DNA of 64,000 nucleotides from Solirubrum sp044628455 (GCF_044628455.1 NZ_JBIYZW010000001.1:1116001-1180000), one strand, 5' to 3'; positions 39,829-49,340 are shown, numbered from the stretch's first letter. Notes: generated by a model from the sequence alone, not told the origin. Numbers and translations are program-made.

Positions 39829-40461
39829 TTACACCTTGGTGGCCGGGTTGCCGAACACGGTCTGGCCGGCGGGCACGTCGGCCACCACCACCGAGCCGGC
39901 CCCGACGCGGGCCTTAGCGCCGATTTTGACGCCGCTCACCACCACGGCGCCCGAGCCGATGAAGGCCAGCTCGCCCACCGTCACCTCGCTGTTGACCACG
40001 GCCCCGGCGCCCACGTTGACGAAGTCGCCCAACTCGGCCCGGGTGTCGATGACGGCGCGGGCGCCCACGATGCAGCCGTTGCCCAGCTTGGCACCGGCCG
40101 CCACGATGGCGCCGGCCGAAATCAGGTTGCCGTGGCCCAGCCAGGCGTGCTCGGCCACGCTGGCCGCCTTATGCACCGCATTCACGGGCACCTGCTGGTA
40201 CTGCTCGCGCAGCATGTTGGTCAGGCTGCGGCGGCTGGCCGTGTCGTCGGCAGCCACAAACACCTCGCACTTCTTGCCGAGCAGGTTCAGGTACTGCTCG
40301 TCGTCGGTGGCACCCATCACGGGTACGTTGTAGAGCTCGGTATCCTTGAGCTTGGCGTCGTCGTCGAGCAGGCAGTACACCACCACGTCGTTGCTGGTGA
40401 AGGCGTCGAGCGCCGCCGAACCGAGGGCTTGGGCGCCCAGAATGATGACCGGATTTTCCAT
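39829..40461 (-). CDS. NeuD-like sugar O-acyltransferase
   Basis: The 210-residue protein has the NeuD/PglD layout. An N-terminal Rossmann-type PglB-like domain (1-85) opens MENPVIILGAQALGSAALD, and a left-handed β-helix follows (about 95-200) with hexapeptide repeats such as LGNGCIVGARAVIDTRAELG. The acetyl-CoA-binding block VGAGSVVVADVPAGQTVFGNPA closes it. Such enzymes acetylate nucleotide-sugar amines or sialic acid, so a role in surface glycan or lipopolysaccharide assembly is likely; no glycan cluster is adjacent. ATG 40461 is chosen since the upstream extension has no family match. Confidence 0.87.
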   Translation of the reverse strand: MENPVIILGAQALGSAALDAFTSNDVVVYCLLDDDAKLKDTELYNVPVMGATDDEQYLNLLGKKCEVFVAADDTASRRSLTNMLREQYQQVPVNAVHKAASVAEHAWLGHGNLISAGAIVAAGAKLGNGCIVGARAVIDTRAELGDFVNVGAGAVVNSEVTVGELAFIGSGAVVVSGVKIGAKARVGAGSVVVADVPAGQTVFGNPATKV

Positions 40462-40552
40462 GCAGAATAACAAAGCAGAAGCGCGGGTCAGCCGACCCGC
40501 CGCAAGCCGCAAAGATACGCCCTGGCGCGGCGCGGCCCAACCCGCCCCGGTC

Positions 40553-41830
40553 TTAGCGGATGCCGAACAGGCGCAGGCGCCGCAGCCAGTCGGCTGCGGT
40601 GGGCTGGCTCAGCAGCAGGTACACCAGCAGCGGCAGCCAAGGCGCCCGGTAGCGGCTCAGGGTGCCCAGGTTGGGCGTGCTCAGCCCCAGCAGCGCCGCC
40701 AGCACCAGGCAATACGTCAGCAGCATGAGCCCCACGGCAAAGGGCAGCGGCGCGGCCCGCCCGCGGGCCAGGTCGTAGCCCGCCACGCCGGCCAGCAGCA
40801 GCAACACCAGGTTTTCGAAGGCGGCAATGCCGTAGAACACCGAGTCGCCCTCCCACACGAAGGGCCGGAACAGGGCGCTGCCCACGGCCTTGGGCACGTG
40901 CGCGGCAATGCTGCCGGCCGTGGGCGCCAGCGCGGGCAGGGCAATGTGCGGCCGCCCTTCCGACTTGCGGCGCAGCGTGGCGTAGGTGCGCGTGAGCTGG
41001 CTGGCGAACTTATTGAAACGGAACACCGGGCTGACCTCACTGGCCGCCCACACCCCGCCCACCAGCACCGCCCCAAACAGCAGCGCCTGCAGCCAGCGCG
41101 CCCGCACCAGCCCCAGGTGCTGGGCCCCGCGCACCACCACCAGCCCCGCCAGCCCCGCCAGCAAGACTCCGCCGAAGAAAAAGCGCATCTTAAACTGCAG
41201 CACGGCCAGCCCCAGGGCCAGCAGCAGCAGCAGCGTGCGTCGCCGCGAAGCGGGGCCATAGAGCAGGCGCAGCGCCACGGCTAGCAGCCCGGCCCCGCTG
41301 CCCAGCAGCAGGCTTTCCTTGGTCAGCCCCGTCGACCAGTACAGCGCCGAGGGCCAGAGCAGCAGCCCCACGATGGCCGCGCCGCGGGTACCCGGGAACA
41401 GGCGCCCCAGCACCCGCACCAGGTACCAGCAGCCCACGAAGCTGGCCAGGGAAAGGTAGAGCGCATTTACCAGCAGGGACCCGCCCGAAAACAGGTTCAG
41501 CCCCGACAGCAGTTTGATAAGAAAAAACGTGTTGGAGAAGCCGTGGTACACCAGCTTCTTGCCGGCGAAGTAAAACGCGTCGTGGCCCAGAGTGTGCAGC
41601 CAGGCATCGGGGGCCGCCCACAGCTGCTGGGTGAGCCGGCGCGACCAAAGCTGGAAAAACCAGGCGTCGGCGCTGGGGGCCGACGCTGACACGCAGCCGG
41701 CCAGCAGCCGCAGGGCCAGCGTGGGCAGCACGAAGTGGCCCAGGTCGGGCCAGCGGCGCTGGGCCCGTAGCCAGTACCACAGCCCCCACAACAGCAGGCC
41801 GTTGCCCAGAACGATGAGCAGCACTTTCAC
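40553..41830 (-). CDS. Polytopic membrane protein, possibly glycosyltransferase-related
   Basis: The 425-residue protein has about ten hydrophobic segments and little else soluble. The first extracytoplasmic loop (about 50-85) carries SAPSADAWFFQLWSRR and WLHTLGHDAFYFAG, where acidic residues sit as in GT-C type glycosyltransferases, and LSTPNLGTLSRYRAPWLPLL closes it, a pattern seen in O-antigen ligase-type or GT39-type proteins. I do not assign the substrate. The start is GTG 41830, overlapping the DUF2851 stop by four bases (GTGA), so it is coupled to that gene. Confidence 0.7.
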   Translation of the reverse strand: MKVLLIVLGNGLLLWGLWYWLRAQRRWPDLGHFVLPTLALRLLAGCVSASAPSADAWFFQLWSRRLTQQLWAAPDAWLHTLGHDAFYFAGKKLVYHGFSNTFFLIKLLSGLNLFSGGSLLVNALYLSLASFVGCWYLVRVLGRLFPGTRGAAIVGLLLWPSALYWSTGLTKESLLLGSGAGLLAVALRLLYGPASRRRTLLLLLALGLAVLQFKMRFFFGGVLLAGLAGLVVVRGAQHLGLVRARWLQALLFGAVLVGGVWAASEVSPVFRFNKFASQLTRTYATLRRKSEGRPHIALPALAPTAGSIAAHVPKAVGSALFRPFVWEGDSVFYGIAAFENLVLLLLAGVAGYDLARGRAAPLPFAVGLMLLTYCLVLAALLGLSTPNLGTLSRYRAPWLPLLVYLLLSQPTAADWLRRLRLFGIR

Positions 41831-43131
41831 CGGGCTGCCGGGCTGAGGGGTGGCTGCAGAATGCGGCTGCCGATGGCGCAGTGCAGGCAGCGGCGCGGCT
41901 GGCAGTAACCCTGCCGCAGTGCCAATAGGCCCTGCGAGTCGGCAGCCGAGCGGTGCACAAACTGCAGGGCTTCGTAGGGAGCCAGCACACTGCTTTGTTC
42001 GCGGGGCAGCTGGGTGAGCAGTTCCACGGCGGCTTCCACCCCGGCCTGGTCGCCCACCGACTGGGCGTAGGCCACGCGCAGGGGCACTACCACGTTGCTG
42101 ATGAGCAGGTGCGCGCTGCTGCGGCCCAAGCCCGGCACGGCGCCCGCCGCGGCCACACCGGGGCGGTAGTGCCGGCGCCAGTATTCGCCCACCGGGGCCA
42201 GCAGCAATTTCTCAAGCGTGGCTACATCGGGGGCATCGAGCAGGGGCTGAAAAAGTCGCGGCAGCCGGTGCAGCAGCGCCGCCAGCTGGGCCAGACGCAC
42301 GGGGGGAAAGTTGGCGGGGCGCAGGCGCAGGAAGTTCCAGCTGTGGGCGGGCAGCGCCGTGGCCGCCAGCGCGTATTTGTGGGCCAGAAAGTCGTATTCG
42401 CGCCGCAACCCGGCGCAGTACTCATCGGGGGCATCGGCGGGCAGCAGCCCCGCCTGGCCCAGCAGCAGGGCCTCGGTCTGGCGCTGGTCGTGGCGGTGGC
42501 GGCGCAGTACGCTCAGCGGCAGAGCGCGGGCCAGGCGGGCAAGTGGCTCGGTGTTTTTCTTGAAGCCGAAGCCCGCGGCCAGCAGCTGCCAGGCGGTGGT
42601 TTCCCAGTCGGCGCCGGTTTGCTCGTGCAGCAGCTGCACCCCGGCAGCCTTTTCCGCCACGCGCTCCAGCAGCACCCGCTCCACCATCATCAGCCGCGTG
42701 AGCACCGGCACCGTGGGCAAGGCCGCGGCGCAGGGCAACAGGTCGGGCGCGGGGCCACGCATCAGCTGGTCGTAGGCAGTCAGCAGCGTGGGCGCCAGCC
42801 GGGCCCCCAGTGCCAGCACGGGCACCTCGCTCCCATCCAGGCGGTGCACCGGCGCATCGGCCGCGTACACCACGTGCAGCACCACCTGATCGTACCGGGC
42901 GTCGGTGTGGTGGCCGTGGCGCTGCCAGTCGGAGGCGCGCAGGTGAATTTCCACCGCGCCGTTCCACTCCACCTCGCCCAGCTGCAGCCGCGCGCTCAGA
43001 AAATCCGGCCCTGCGTCGGCGTTGCGGTAGCCGGGGCGCAGCACCACCAGGGCCTCGCCCTGCCCGGTGCGCAGGTCGGCCTTGTCGAAATACTGGTGCT
43101 GCCAGACGTAGTGGAGGAAATCTTCCTGCAT
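41827..43131 (-). CDS. DUF2851 family protein
   Basis: The 434-residue protein matches the DUF2851 family, which is common in Bacteroidota and unstudied. Signature blocks are MQEDFLHYVWQHQYFD (1-16), NADAGPDFLSARLQLGEVEW (about 38-57), GAVEIHLRASDWQRHGHHTD then YDQVVLHVVY (about 60-90), and a later helical region with FGFKKNTEPLARLA. The N-terminal part resembles a PD-(D/E)XK-like fold from 'EIHL…DW…H' spacing, but this is not established. ATG 43131 is chosen since it begins the family signature. It overlaps the membrane-protein gene by four bases downstream. Confidence 0.85.
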   Translation of the reverse strand: MQEDFLHYVWQHQYFDKADLRTGQGEALVVLRPGYRNADAGPDFLSARLQLGEVEWNGAVEIHLRASDWQRHGHHTDARYDQVVLHVVYAADAPVHRLDGSEVPVLALGARLAPTLLTAYDQLMRGPAPDLLPCAAALPTVPVLTRLMMVERVLLERVAEKAAGVQLLHEQTGADWETTAWQLLAAGFGFKKNTEPLARLARALPLSVLRRHRHDQRQTEALLLGQAGLLPADAPDEYCAGLRREYDFLAHKYALAATALPAHSWNFLRLRPANFPPVRLAQLAALLHRLPRLFQPLLDAPDVATLEKLLLAPVGEYWRRHYRPGVAAAGAVPGLGRSSAHLLISNVVVPLRVAYAQSVGDQAGVEAAVELLTQLPREQSSVLAPYEALQFVHRSAADSQGLLALRQGYCQPRRCLHCAIGSRILQPPLSPAAR

Positions 43132-43279
43132 AATGGCTAACGATACGGGGTGCGGGCAAAGTAACAAGTTCTGCGGATGCGGCCACTACGCACTGCTCCA
43201 CCCGGCGCCCGGCGTCGGTTCCCGCAGAAGCCGCGGAAGATTGCGCGGAGGCCGCAGAGGTCGTCCTGCTAAACATCAC

Positions 43280-43309
43280 GGCCCGCTCCTGCCAAAGCAG
43301 AAGCGGGCC
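43280..43309 (-). terminator. Terminator after lolA
   Basis: GGCCCGCT-C-CTGC and GCAG-A-AGCGGGCC pair around CAAA (43280-43309), 25 bases beyond the lolA stop. Confidence 0.6.
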
Positions 43310-43333
43310 GCAAGGTGTATTCGGAACGCAGGC

Positions 43334-43978
43334 TTAGCGCAGATCAATCACCTTCACGCCCTTGTAGCGGGCTTTGTCGAAGTTGAAGGTGCTGGCGTCG
43401 GTGGGCACGTTGGGCTCGAACTTCTTGATGGCGAAGGTGTAGCGGTTGCCGTTCTTCTTGAACATCTTCCAGCTTTTCACCGACTTGTCCTTCTTGCTCA
43501 CGTTCAACCGCACCTTGTAGATCTGGTTGTTGTGGTCTTCGGGTGACAGCTCAATCACGTCGCAGGGCACGCCGCCTTCCACCGACTCGCCGGCGTAGGC
43601 GTACTTGTAGCCCTTCTTGTAGAGCGTGTAAATCTGCGAGGGCGAAATTTCCTGGTCATCGGGGTCGTAGTCGGAGATATTCACCTCGTTTTCCGACTTC
43701 ATGTAGGTCCACATCGTCTGGCCGTTGTTGATGACCTCCTGCCCGTTGAGCTTGAGGCGGAACTTGGGCCCGCTCACGATGATGTCGCCGCTGATGTTTT
43801 CCTTGACCTTGGCCGTCTGGTTTTCCAGGGTCTGGGTGAACGAGGCCTTAAACGCCTTCATGGCCTGATACTTGGCGCTCATCTGGTCCAGAATCTTGGT
43901 GGCCTTGGGGTCCTGCTGCGCCGAGGCCGTGAAGGAAACGGACACGGTGAGGGCCAGCAGGGCGAGTATTTTTTTCAT
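43334..43978 (-). CDS. lolA: Outer-membrane lipoprotein carrier protein LolA
   Basis: LolA carries lipoproteins across the periplasm from LolCDE to the outer membrane. ATG 43978 gives a signal peptide (MKKILALLALTVSVSFTASA). The 214-residue precursor shows the LolA pattern: ATKILDQMSAKYQAMKAFKA, FTQTLENQTAKVKENISGDI (strand), and PKFRLKLNGQEVINNGQTMW at residues about 62-92. PEDHNNQIYKVRLNVSKKD fits the later barrel strands. It lies 110 bases downstream of ftsK on the same strand, a conserved neighbourhood in Bacteroidota. An upstream extension of the frame is not supported. Confidence 0.9.
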   Translation of the reverse strand: MKKILALLALTVSVSFTASAQQDPKATKILDQMSAKYQAMKAFKASFTQTLENQTAKVKENISGDIIVSGPKFRLKLNGQEVINNGQTMWTYMKSENEVNISDYDPDDQEISPSQIYTLYKKGYKYAYAGESVEGGVPCDVIELSPEDHNNQIYKVRLNVSKKDKSVKSWKMFKKNGNRYTFAIKKFEPNVPTDASTFNFDKARYKGVKVIDLR

Positions 43979-44088
43979 GAGGAAAGAGTTGTCAGAGCTT
44001 AGATACGGGAGCGGAGAACTTAGTTTACCAGGAAGCCTGAACCGAGCCAAAAAAAGGCTAAGCTCAGCGTTCTGCCCGCTAAATTCGC

Positions 44089-47043
44089 CTACTTGGGCAG
44101 GCTATTCAACAACTGTTCCAAAGCGTATTCGTCGGGAATTAAAACTTCGCGGGCCTTGCTGCCTTCAAACGGTCCTACTACCCCGGCGTGTTCCAACTGG
44201 TCGATTAATCGGCCGGCGCGGTTGTAGCCCAATTTGAGGCGGCGCTGCAACAAAGACGTGCTGCCCTGCTGATGTTGCACGATGATGCGGGCCGCGTCCT
44301 CGAACATGGAGTCGCGGTCCGAGGGGTCGAAATCCTCGTTGCCCGAGCCCGCGTCGCCGTCGGCGCCGGCTACTTCGGGCAGCAGGTAGGCATCGGAGTA
44401 GCCCTGCTGCTCGCCCACGAAGTCGCAGAGGCGGTCCACTTCGGGCGTGTCGATGAAGGCGCACTGCACGCGGATGATGTCGGAGCCCTGGGAGATGAGC
44501 ATGTCGCCCTGGCCCACCAGCTGGTCGGCGCCGCCCGCGTCGAGAATGGTGCGTGAGTCGATTTTGCTGGTCACCTTGAAGCTGATGCGGCAGGGGAAGT
44601 TGGCCTTGATAATGCCGGTAATCACGTTCACCGAGGGGCGCTGGGTAGCCACGATGAGGTGAATGCCAATGGCGCGGGCCAGCTGCGCGAGGCGGGCAAT
44701 GGGCGTTTCCACTTCCTTGCCGGCGGTCATCATCAGGTCGGCCAGCTCGTCAATCACCAGCACAATGAAGGGCATGAAGCGGTGGCCCTTCTTGGGGTTG
44801 AGCCGGCGCTCCATGAACTTGCGGTTGTACTCCTTCAGGTTGCGGCAGCCGGCGTCCTTGAGCAGGTCGTAGCGCCGGTCCATCTCCATGCACAGCGAGT
44901 TGAGCGTGTTCACCACCTTCTTGGTGTCGGTGATGATGGCTTCCTCGGTGTCGGGCAGCTTGGCCAGGAAGTGCCGCTCGATTTTGTTGAAGATGCTCAG
45001 CTCCACCTTTTTGGGGTCGACGAGCACGAACTTGAGCTGGGCGGGGTGGCGCTTGTAAAGCAGCGAGGCCAGAATCACGTTCAAACCCACCGACTTGCCC
45101 TGGCCGGTGGCTCCGGCCATCAGCAGGTGGGGCATCTTGGCCAGGTCGACCACAAATACCTCGTTGGTGATGGTGCGGCCGAAGGCAATGGGCAGATCCA
45201 TTTCGGTGTGGGCGAACTTCTCGGTAGCGAAAACCGAGCGGATCGACACCATTTCCTTTTTGGTGTTGGGCACCTCTATGCCGATGGTGCCCTTGCCGGG
45301 AATGGGCGCAATGATGCGGATGCCCAGGGCGGCCAGGCTCAGGGCAATGTCGTCTTCCAGGCTCTTGATCTTGGAGATGCGCACCCCGGCGTCGGGTACG
45401 ATTTCGTAGAGCGTGACGGTGGGCCCGATGGTTGCCTTGATGGAGGCGATGTTGATGCCGTAGTGGCCCAGCGTCTCCACGATGCGGTCCTTGTTGGCTT
45501 CCAGCTCTTCCTTGGTTACCTGGGCCTTGGGCGTGCCGTAGTCGTTGAGCAGCTCCAGCGTGGGATATTGGTAGCGCGAGAGGTCCAGCGTGGGGTCGTA
45601 GTTGACGTTGGGCATTTGGTCCGCGTCCTCGTCTTCCTCGGCAATGACGGCCATGTCGGCGCCCACGGCGGGGTCCAGCTCCCCGGTGGCCGTTTCAATT
45701 TCCAGCTCGGGCTCAACGGGCATTTCCACTTCAAAAGAGGGGCCTTTGGCGGCCGGTTTGGCCGGGGGCAGCGGGGCGTCGTCGTCGGCCAGGTCGGCCA
45801 ACGACAGCGGCGTGGGCACCCGGGCGGGCACGGCCGGGGCTACTTCCAGGGCCGGGGCCTCGATGGAAAAGCTGGGGCCGCTGGCCGCCACGGCCCCACT
45901 CAGCCCGGCGGCCGCGGCGGCGGGAACGGCCAGGCCGCCCAGCGCCAGGGAAGCGGCGCTGCCGGCAGCCGTAGCCGCCGGGCTCAGGGACAGGCTTGGG
46001 GATTCGTCGTCCGCGTCGTCGAAGGTCAGCGGCACGCTGGGGCGCGGTTTGGGGGCTTCCGGTTTGGTGGGTTTGGCAGCCGCTACCGGAGCAGTAGGCT
46101 CGGGCGTTTCGGCTACCGGGCCGGTGCGGCGCAGGGTGAAGCCGAGCGAATTTTCCTCTTCCTGCTCTTCATCAATTAACCCGGCAGCCGTTCCCACCGC
46201 GCCAGCGGCCGCTTGGCTGCCCTGGGCCGCCGGACGTGGGAAGCCGGCGGGTTCGTCGTCCTCGTCGAGGGTGCCGGCGCGGCGCGGTAGGTTGAGGGTG
46301 GTCACGTTGAAGAAGGCCACCACGAAGGAAATCAGCAGAAAGGCCAGCAGCAGCACCGTGCCCCAGCCCAGCAGGCTGTCGAGCCACAGGGCGGCTTCGT
46401 AGCCCACCTGTCCGCTCAGGAAGTCGAGGCTGTGGGCGGTGCGCGGGTCGGCGTCGGGGGTTTGCAGGCTCAGTACTAAATAGCCGAGCAGCATGCTCAC
46501 CCACAGCATTGAAAACAAGCACAATGCCAGCACGTAGCTCAAGGACAGCTCGAGGCGCCGGAACACGATTTTGTAGCCCACTGCGAAGGCTACGGGAATG
46601 AGCGCGAAGGCGCCCAGGCCGAAGCCCTGGTAAATGAGCAGGTGGGCCATCCAGGCACCGGTGAGGCCCAGCCAGTTGCCCGATTCCTGCCCCGATTCCT
46701 TCACCGGAGTGCCGCCCAGCCCTTCCACCACGCTCTGATCGGCCTGCCCGGTGAACAGGAAGGAGCAGAAAGCAATGGTGAGAAACAGGGAGGTGAGCAG
46801 GAAAAAGAAGCCCGCGAACAGCTGAAAGCGCCGGTCGTGCAGAAAGCTCAGCCAGCCGCCGAAGTCGGGCAGCTTGAGGGGTTGCCGCGGGGGCTTGGGA
46901 GGCTTGGCCGCGGCCGGAGCGTTGCGTCGGCTTTCGCGCACGGGCTCCGCTACCTCGGCCGCGGGCTGATTGCGGGGAGGGCGGGCTTCGTTGGTGGCTC
47001 GGGGGGCGGAGCCATTCGCCGGTCGGAAGGTGTTCTTTGCCAT
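44089..47043 (-). CDS. ftsK: DNA translocase FtsK/SpoIIIE
   Basis: FtsK pumps chromosomal DNA at the division septum and coordinates dimer resolution. The 984-residue protein has an N-terminal membrane domain with four hydrophobic segments (about 55-235), a long Ala/Pro/acidic linker (about 250-480), and the motor (about 540-900). Walker A is GATGQGKS near residue 645, Walker B VLVIDELADLMM. The C-terminal winged-helix γ domain holds STSLLQRRLKLGYNRAGRLI. The XerD recombinase it would activate is encoded nearby at 49460. ATG 47043 is chosen with a -7 box (TAGTTTTG) just upstream. lolA follows. Confidence 0.94.
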   Translation of the reverse strand: MAKNTFRPANGSAPRATNEARPPRNQPAAEVAEPVRESRRNAPAAAKPPKPPRQPLKLPDFGGWLSFLHDRRFQLFAGFFFLLTSLFLTIAFCSFLFTGQADQSVVEGLGGTPVKESGQESGNWLGLTGAWMAHLLIYQGFGLGAFALIPVAFAVGYKIVFRRLELSLSYVLALCLFSMLWVSMLLGYLVLSLQTPDADPRTAHSLDFLSGQVGYEAALWLDSLLGWGTVLLLAFLLISFVVAFFNVTTLNLPRRAGTLDEDDEPAGFPRPAAQGSQAAAGAVGTAAGLIDEEQEEENSLGFTLRRTGPVAETPEPTAPVAAAKPTKPEAPKPRPSVPLTFDDADDESPSLSLSPAATAAGSAASLALGGLAVPAAAAAGLSGAVAASGPSFSIEAPALEVAPAVPARVPTPLSLADLADDDAPLPPAKPAAKGPSFEVEMPVEPELEIETATGELDPAVGADMAVIAEEDEDADQMPNVNYDPTLDLSRYQYPTLELLNDYGTPKAQVTKEELEANKDRIVETLGHYGINIASIKATIGPTVTLYEIVPDAGVRISKIKSLEDDIALSLAALGIRIIAPIPGKGTIGIEVPNTKKEMVSIRSVFATEKFAHTEMDLPIAFGRTITNEVFVVDLAKMPHLLMAGATGQGKSVGLNVILASLLYKRHPAQLKFVLVDPKKVELSIFNKIERHFLAKLPDTEEAIITDTKKVVNTLNSLCMEMDRRYDLLKDAGCRNLKEYNRKFMERRLNPKKGHRFMPFIVLVIDELADLMMTAGKEVETPIARLAQLARAIGIHLIVATQRPSVNVITGIIKANFPCRISFKVTSKIDSRTILDAGGADQLVGQGDMLISQGSDIIRVQCAFIDTPEVDRLCDFVGEQQGYSDAYLLPEVAGADGDAGSGNEDFDPSDRDSMFEDAARIIVQHQQGSTSLLQRRLKLGYNRAGRLIDQLEHAGVVGPFEGSKAREVLIPDEYALEQLLNSLPK

Positions 47044-47060
47044 TTGACGCACCAAAGGGC

Positions 47061-47068
47061 CAAAACTA
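47061..47068 (-). promoter_or_regulatory. -7 box of ftsK (TAGTTTTG, minus strand)
   Basis: The plus-strand CAAAACTA reads TAGTTTTG, matching TAnnTTTG, 17 bases before the ftsK ATG. No clear -33 box. Confidence 0.5.
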
Positions 47069-47219
47069 CGGCTATTTGGCAGAATGATTGGGTGAGCGAA
47101 TGACGGAAAAAGCGAACGACCAGGGCAACAGCCGGCAATGGGCTAACGCCAGTGGGGTGGCAAGGCCAGCGCCCTCAGGTCGTTAGCGGGGCGGGCCGCC
47201 GGCTCCCGGATCGGCTGAT

Positions 47220-48944
47220 TCAGTCAACGCTATAAAGATACACCCGCCAGTACGCCGTTGGCTCATCGTATTGGCCCAGCAGGCGCAAACCGGTGGCTTC
47301 GGGCCGCGCCAGCTGGGCCGCCGACAGCACGTAGCGCCCCCCCAGCCGGCGAAAGGCCGCCGCGCCGAAGCGGAAGTCCTGCACCGTGGCAGCCGGGGTG
47401 CGGCCCACGCGGAAGTTGCGGCCCAGCTCGGCCGAAAACAGGTAGCAGCGGTTGCCCCAGCTGTCGAAATAGCGCCGCAGCTCGGGGCTTTTGGCCAGCT
47501 CGCCGGCAATGATGGGCCGGAAGCGGTGCTTGTAGGGCAAGGGGTAGTTGTTCTGGTAGCTGTCGAGGGTGTAGAAATTGTTGAGCTGGGCCACGGCGGG
47601 CGGAAAGCCCAGGCAGGCCACGCGCCAGCTTGCCGCCGGTCCGCTGCGCTGCTCCAGGTCGAGGCGAATCCGCTCAAACAGCTTGGGGGCTACGAACTGC
47701 CGCCAGGTAGGCTCGTGAGCGGCGGGCCGGCCCAGCGCCAGGCGCAGGTTGAGCAGCCACTCGGGGTTACCCACCAGGCCTATAAGCAGTTGCAGGCCCA
47801 GCAGCAAAGCGCGCAGTCGGGCCGAGGGCAGGGCCCGCAGGGCCAGCACCAGCACGCCAAACCAAAGCAGCGGCGTGAGGAAGTGAAAGCGGGAAAGGTT
47901 GAACGCACCCAGCGCCGGCGAAGCCCGCTGTAGCAGGGGCACGAGTTGGGCGTAGAAGCCGCAGGTCAGGGCCAATGCCAACAGCCCCAGCAACAACGCG
48001 CCCGCGCCGAGCAGCCTCTCCCCTACCCGCGCCCGGCCGCCCGCCCGCCAGAGCTGCGCGGCCGCCAGCACCAGCGTCAGCAGGATGGCGCCGCGGAAAA
48101 AGCGGCTGGCGTGGTACTGGCCCCAGAAGAAAAACTGCGCGCTGCTGCGCAGCCCCGCCAGCAGCCCACCCGGCGTTAGGTCGCCGGGGAGGAACTCCAC
48201 GCGGTGCGGCACGAACTCGGGCGCGATGAGCACCGCACGCAGCAGCGGCCACTCGACTACGGCGTAGCTGAGGGCCAGCAGCCCGACCCCAGCCCAGGCC
48301 GCCCGGTGCAGGCGGCGGGTGCGCAGGCCGTCGGCGAGCAAGCCCAGGCCCAGGCCCGCCACGATGAAGGCCCCGGCCAGCACCAAGCTCGACCAAAGCG
48401 GAAACCCGGTCAATACCAGCCAGTCGGTCCAGCGGGCGCGGGCAGTGCGCAGGTTGAGCACGGCCAGCAGCGGCCAGGGCGTACCCAGCGCCGAGAGGCC
48501 GTACATGGTGTAGGTGGGCAGCGCGGCCCAGGCCAGCGCCACGGCCGCGGCCCAACCTTGCCCGCCGGCCCCGGCCCAGGCGTAGCGGCGCAGCAGCAGG
48601 TACATGCCCGCCAGGGCAGCCAGCCGCACCAGCAGCTGGTTGAGCCAGTAGGCGGGCAGCGGGTCGAGCGGGCCGAACAGGGCCACGGTTACGCTCAGGC
48701 CGGGGCGCAGGGCGGTGCGCGGCAGCCCGTTCATGATGGCCGGCACGGTGGCCTCGGGCCGGTAGTCAAGGGCCACGCCGAAGCGGTGCAGCAGGTAGGG
48801 GATGTTCAGCTCGGCGTCGAGGTTGTCGTCGATGAGCACGTAGCCGTCGGGACCCAGCAGCAGGGCGGGCAGCCAGAGCAGCAGCAGCGCCAGGGCCGCC
48901 AGCAGCAGCGGCCGGGGGCGAACGGGCAGGGCGGGGAAAGTCAT
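47220..48944 (-). CDS. Polytopic membrane protein, GT-C-like
   Basis: The 574-residue protein has about ten to twelve membrane helices (about 12-400) and a C-terminal soluble domain (about 430-574). The first external loop reads GPDGYVLIDDNLDAELNIPY, with acidic residues placed as in GT-C glycosyltransferases and in some uncharacterised Bacteroidota families (possibly DUF6044). The C-terminal domain has KLFERIRLDLEQRSG and FYTLDSYQNNYPLPYKHRF. The start ATG 48944 places the first helix at once (ALPVRPRPLLLAALALLLLW); upstream sequence is repeat array. Substrate unknown. Confidence 0.75.
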   Translation of the reverse strand: MTFPALPVRPRPLLLAALALLLLWLPALLLGPDGYVLIDDNLDAELNIPYLLHRFGVALDYRPEATVPAIMNGLPRTALRPGLSVTVALFGPLDPLPAYWLNQLLVRLAALAGMYLLLRRYAWAGAGGQGWAAAVALAWAALPTYTMYGLSALGTPWPLLAVLNLRTARARWTDWLVLTGFPLWSSLVLAGAFIVAGLGLGLLADGLRTRRLHRAAWAGVGLLALSYAVVEWPLLRAVLIAPEFVPHRVEFLPGDLTPGGLLAGLRSSAQFFFWGQYHASRFFRGAILLTLVLAAAQLWRAGGRARVGERLLGAGALLLGLLALALTCGFYAQLVPLLQRASPALGAFNLSRFHFLTPLLWFGVLVLALRALPSARLRALLLGLQLLIGLVGNPEWLLNLRLALGRPAAHEPTWRQFVAPKLFERIRLDLEQRSGPAASWRVACLGFPPAVAQLNNFYTLDSYQNNYPLPYKHRFRPIIAGELAKSPELRRYFDSWGNRCYLFSAELGRNFRVGRTPAATVQDFRFGAAAFRRLGGRYVLSAAQLARPEATGLRLLGQYDEPTAYWRVYLYSVD

Positions 48945-49064
48945 GCGCGGCAAAGGTCGCAGCCGGGGCGGGTAGTTGGCACCGGCGGGGCCACGAATAT
49001 GGGAATCGGCGGGTGGCGGGAAACTGGCTGATGCTTCGCTGGGGGAAACCCCGGGGCTCGGACC

Positions 49065-49298
49065 GAAAAAATGGTACGGGGTGGGAAGCCAGGTTTGCGC
49101 CGGGGAAATCCGGTTACCGGCTGGGAAGCGGCGCGCATACCCTGGGAAGCCTTGCGCAAGGGCTGGGAGGTGTCGCACACACGCCGGGAAGCGGTGCGCA
49201 GATGCTGGGAATCGTTGCACACCGGCTGGGAAACGTTGCACGCATGCTGGAAAGCGTTGCGCAAGGGCTGGGGAACGTTGCGTGCGGGGTGGAAACGC
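49065..49298. repeat. 21-bp-periodic tandem array, locus 3
   Basis: A header GAAAAAATGGTACGGGGTGG then GAAG (49065-49088) is followed by about ten degenerate units of 21 (one of 20) bases, e.g. GTTGCACACCGGCTGGGAAA+C and GTTGCGCAAGGGCTGGGGAA+C. The header matches locus 1 (15819-15842) almost base for base. Consensus is GTTGCGCANNNGCTGGGAAN+C. Confidence 0.75.
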
Positions 49299-49340
49299 CC
49301 GCCCCAGCCAGCTACGGCGCCCCATTCAACGAAGCGGGCG

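Noticed and set aside
43132..43333. A gene in the gap between lolA and the DUF2851 gene
   Set aside because: Frames here are short and lack similarity to anything; a terminator and a promoter-like CAAAGTAA are the only features seen.
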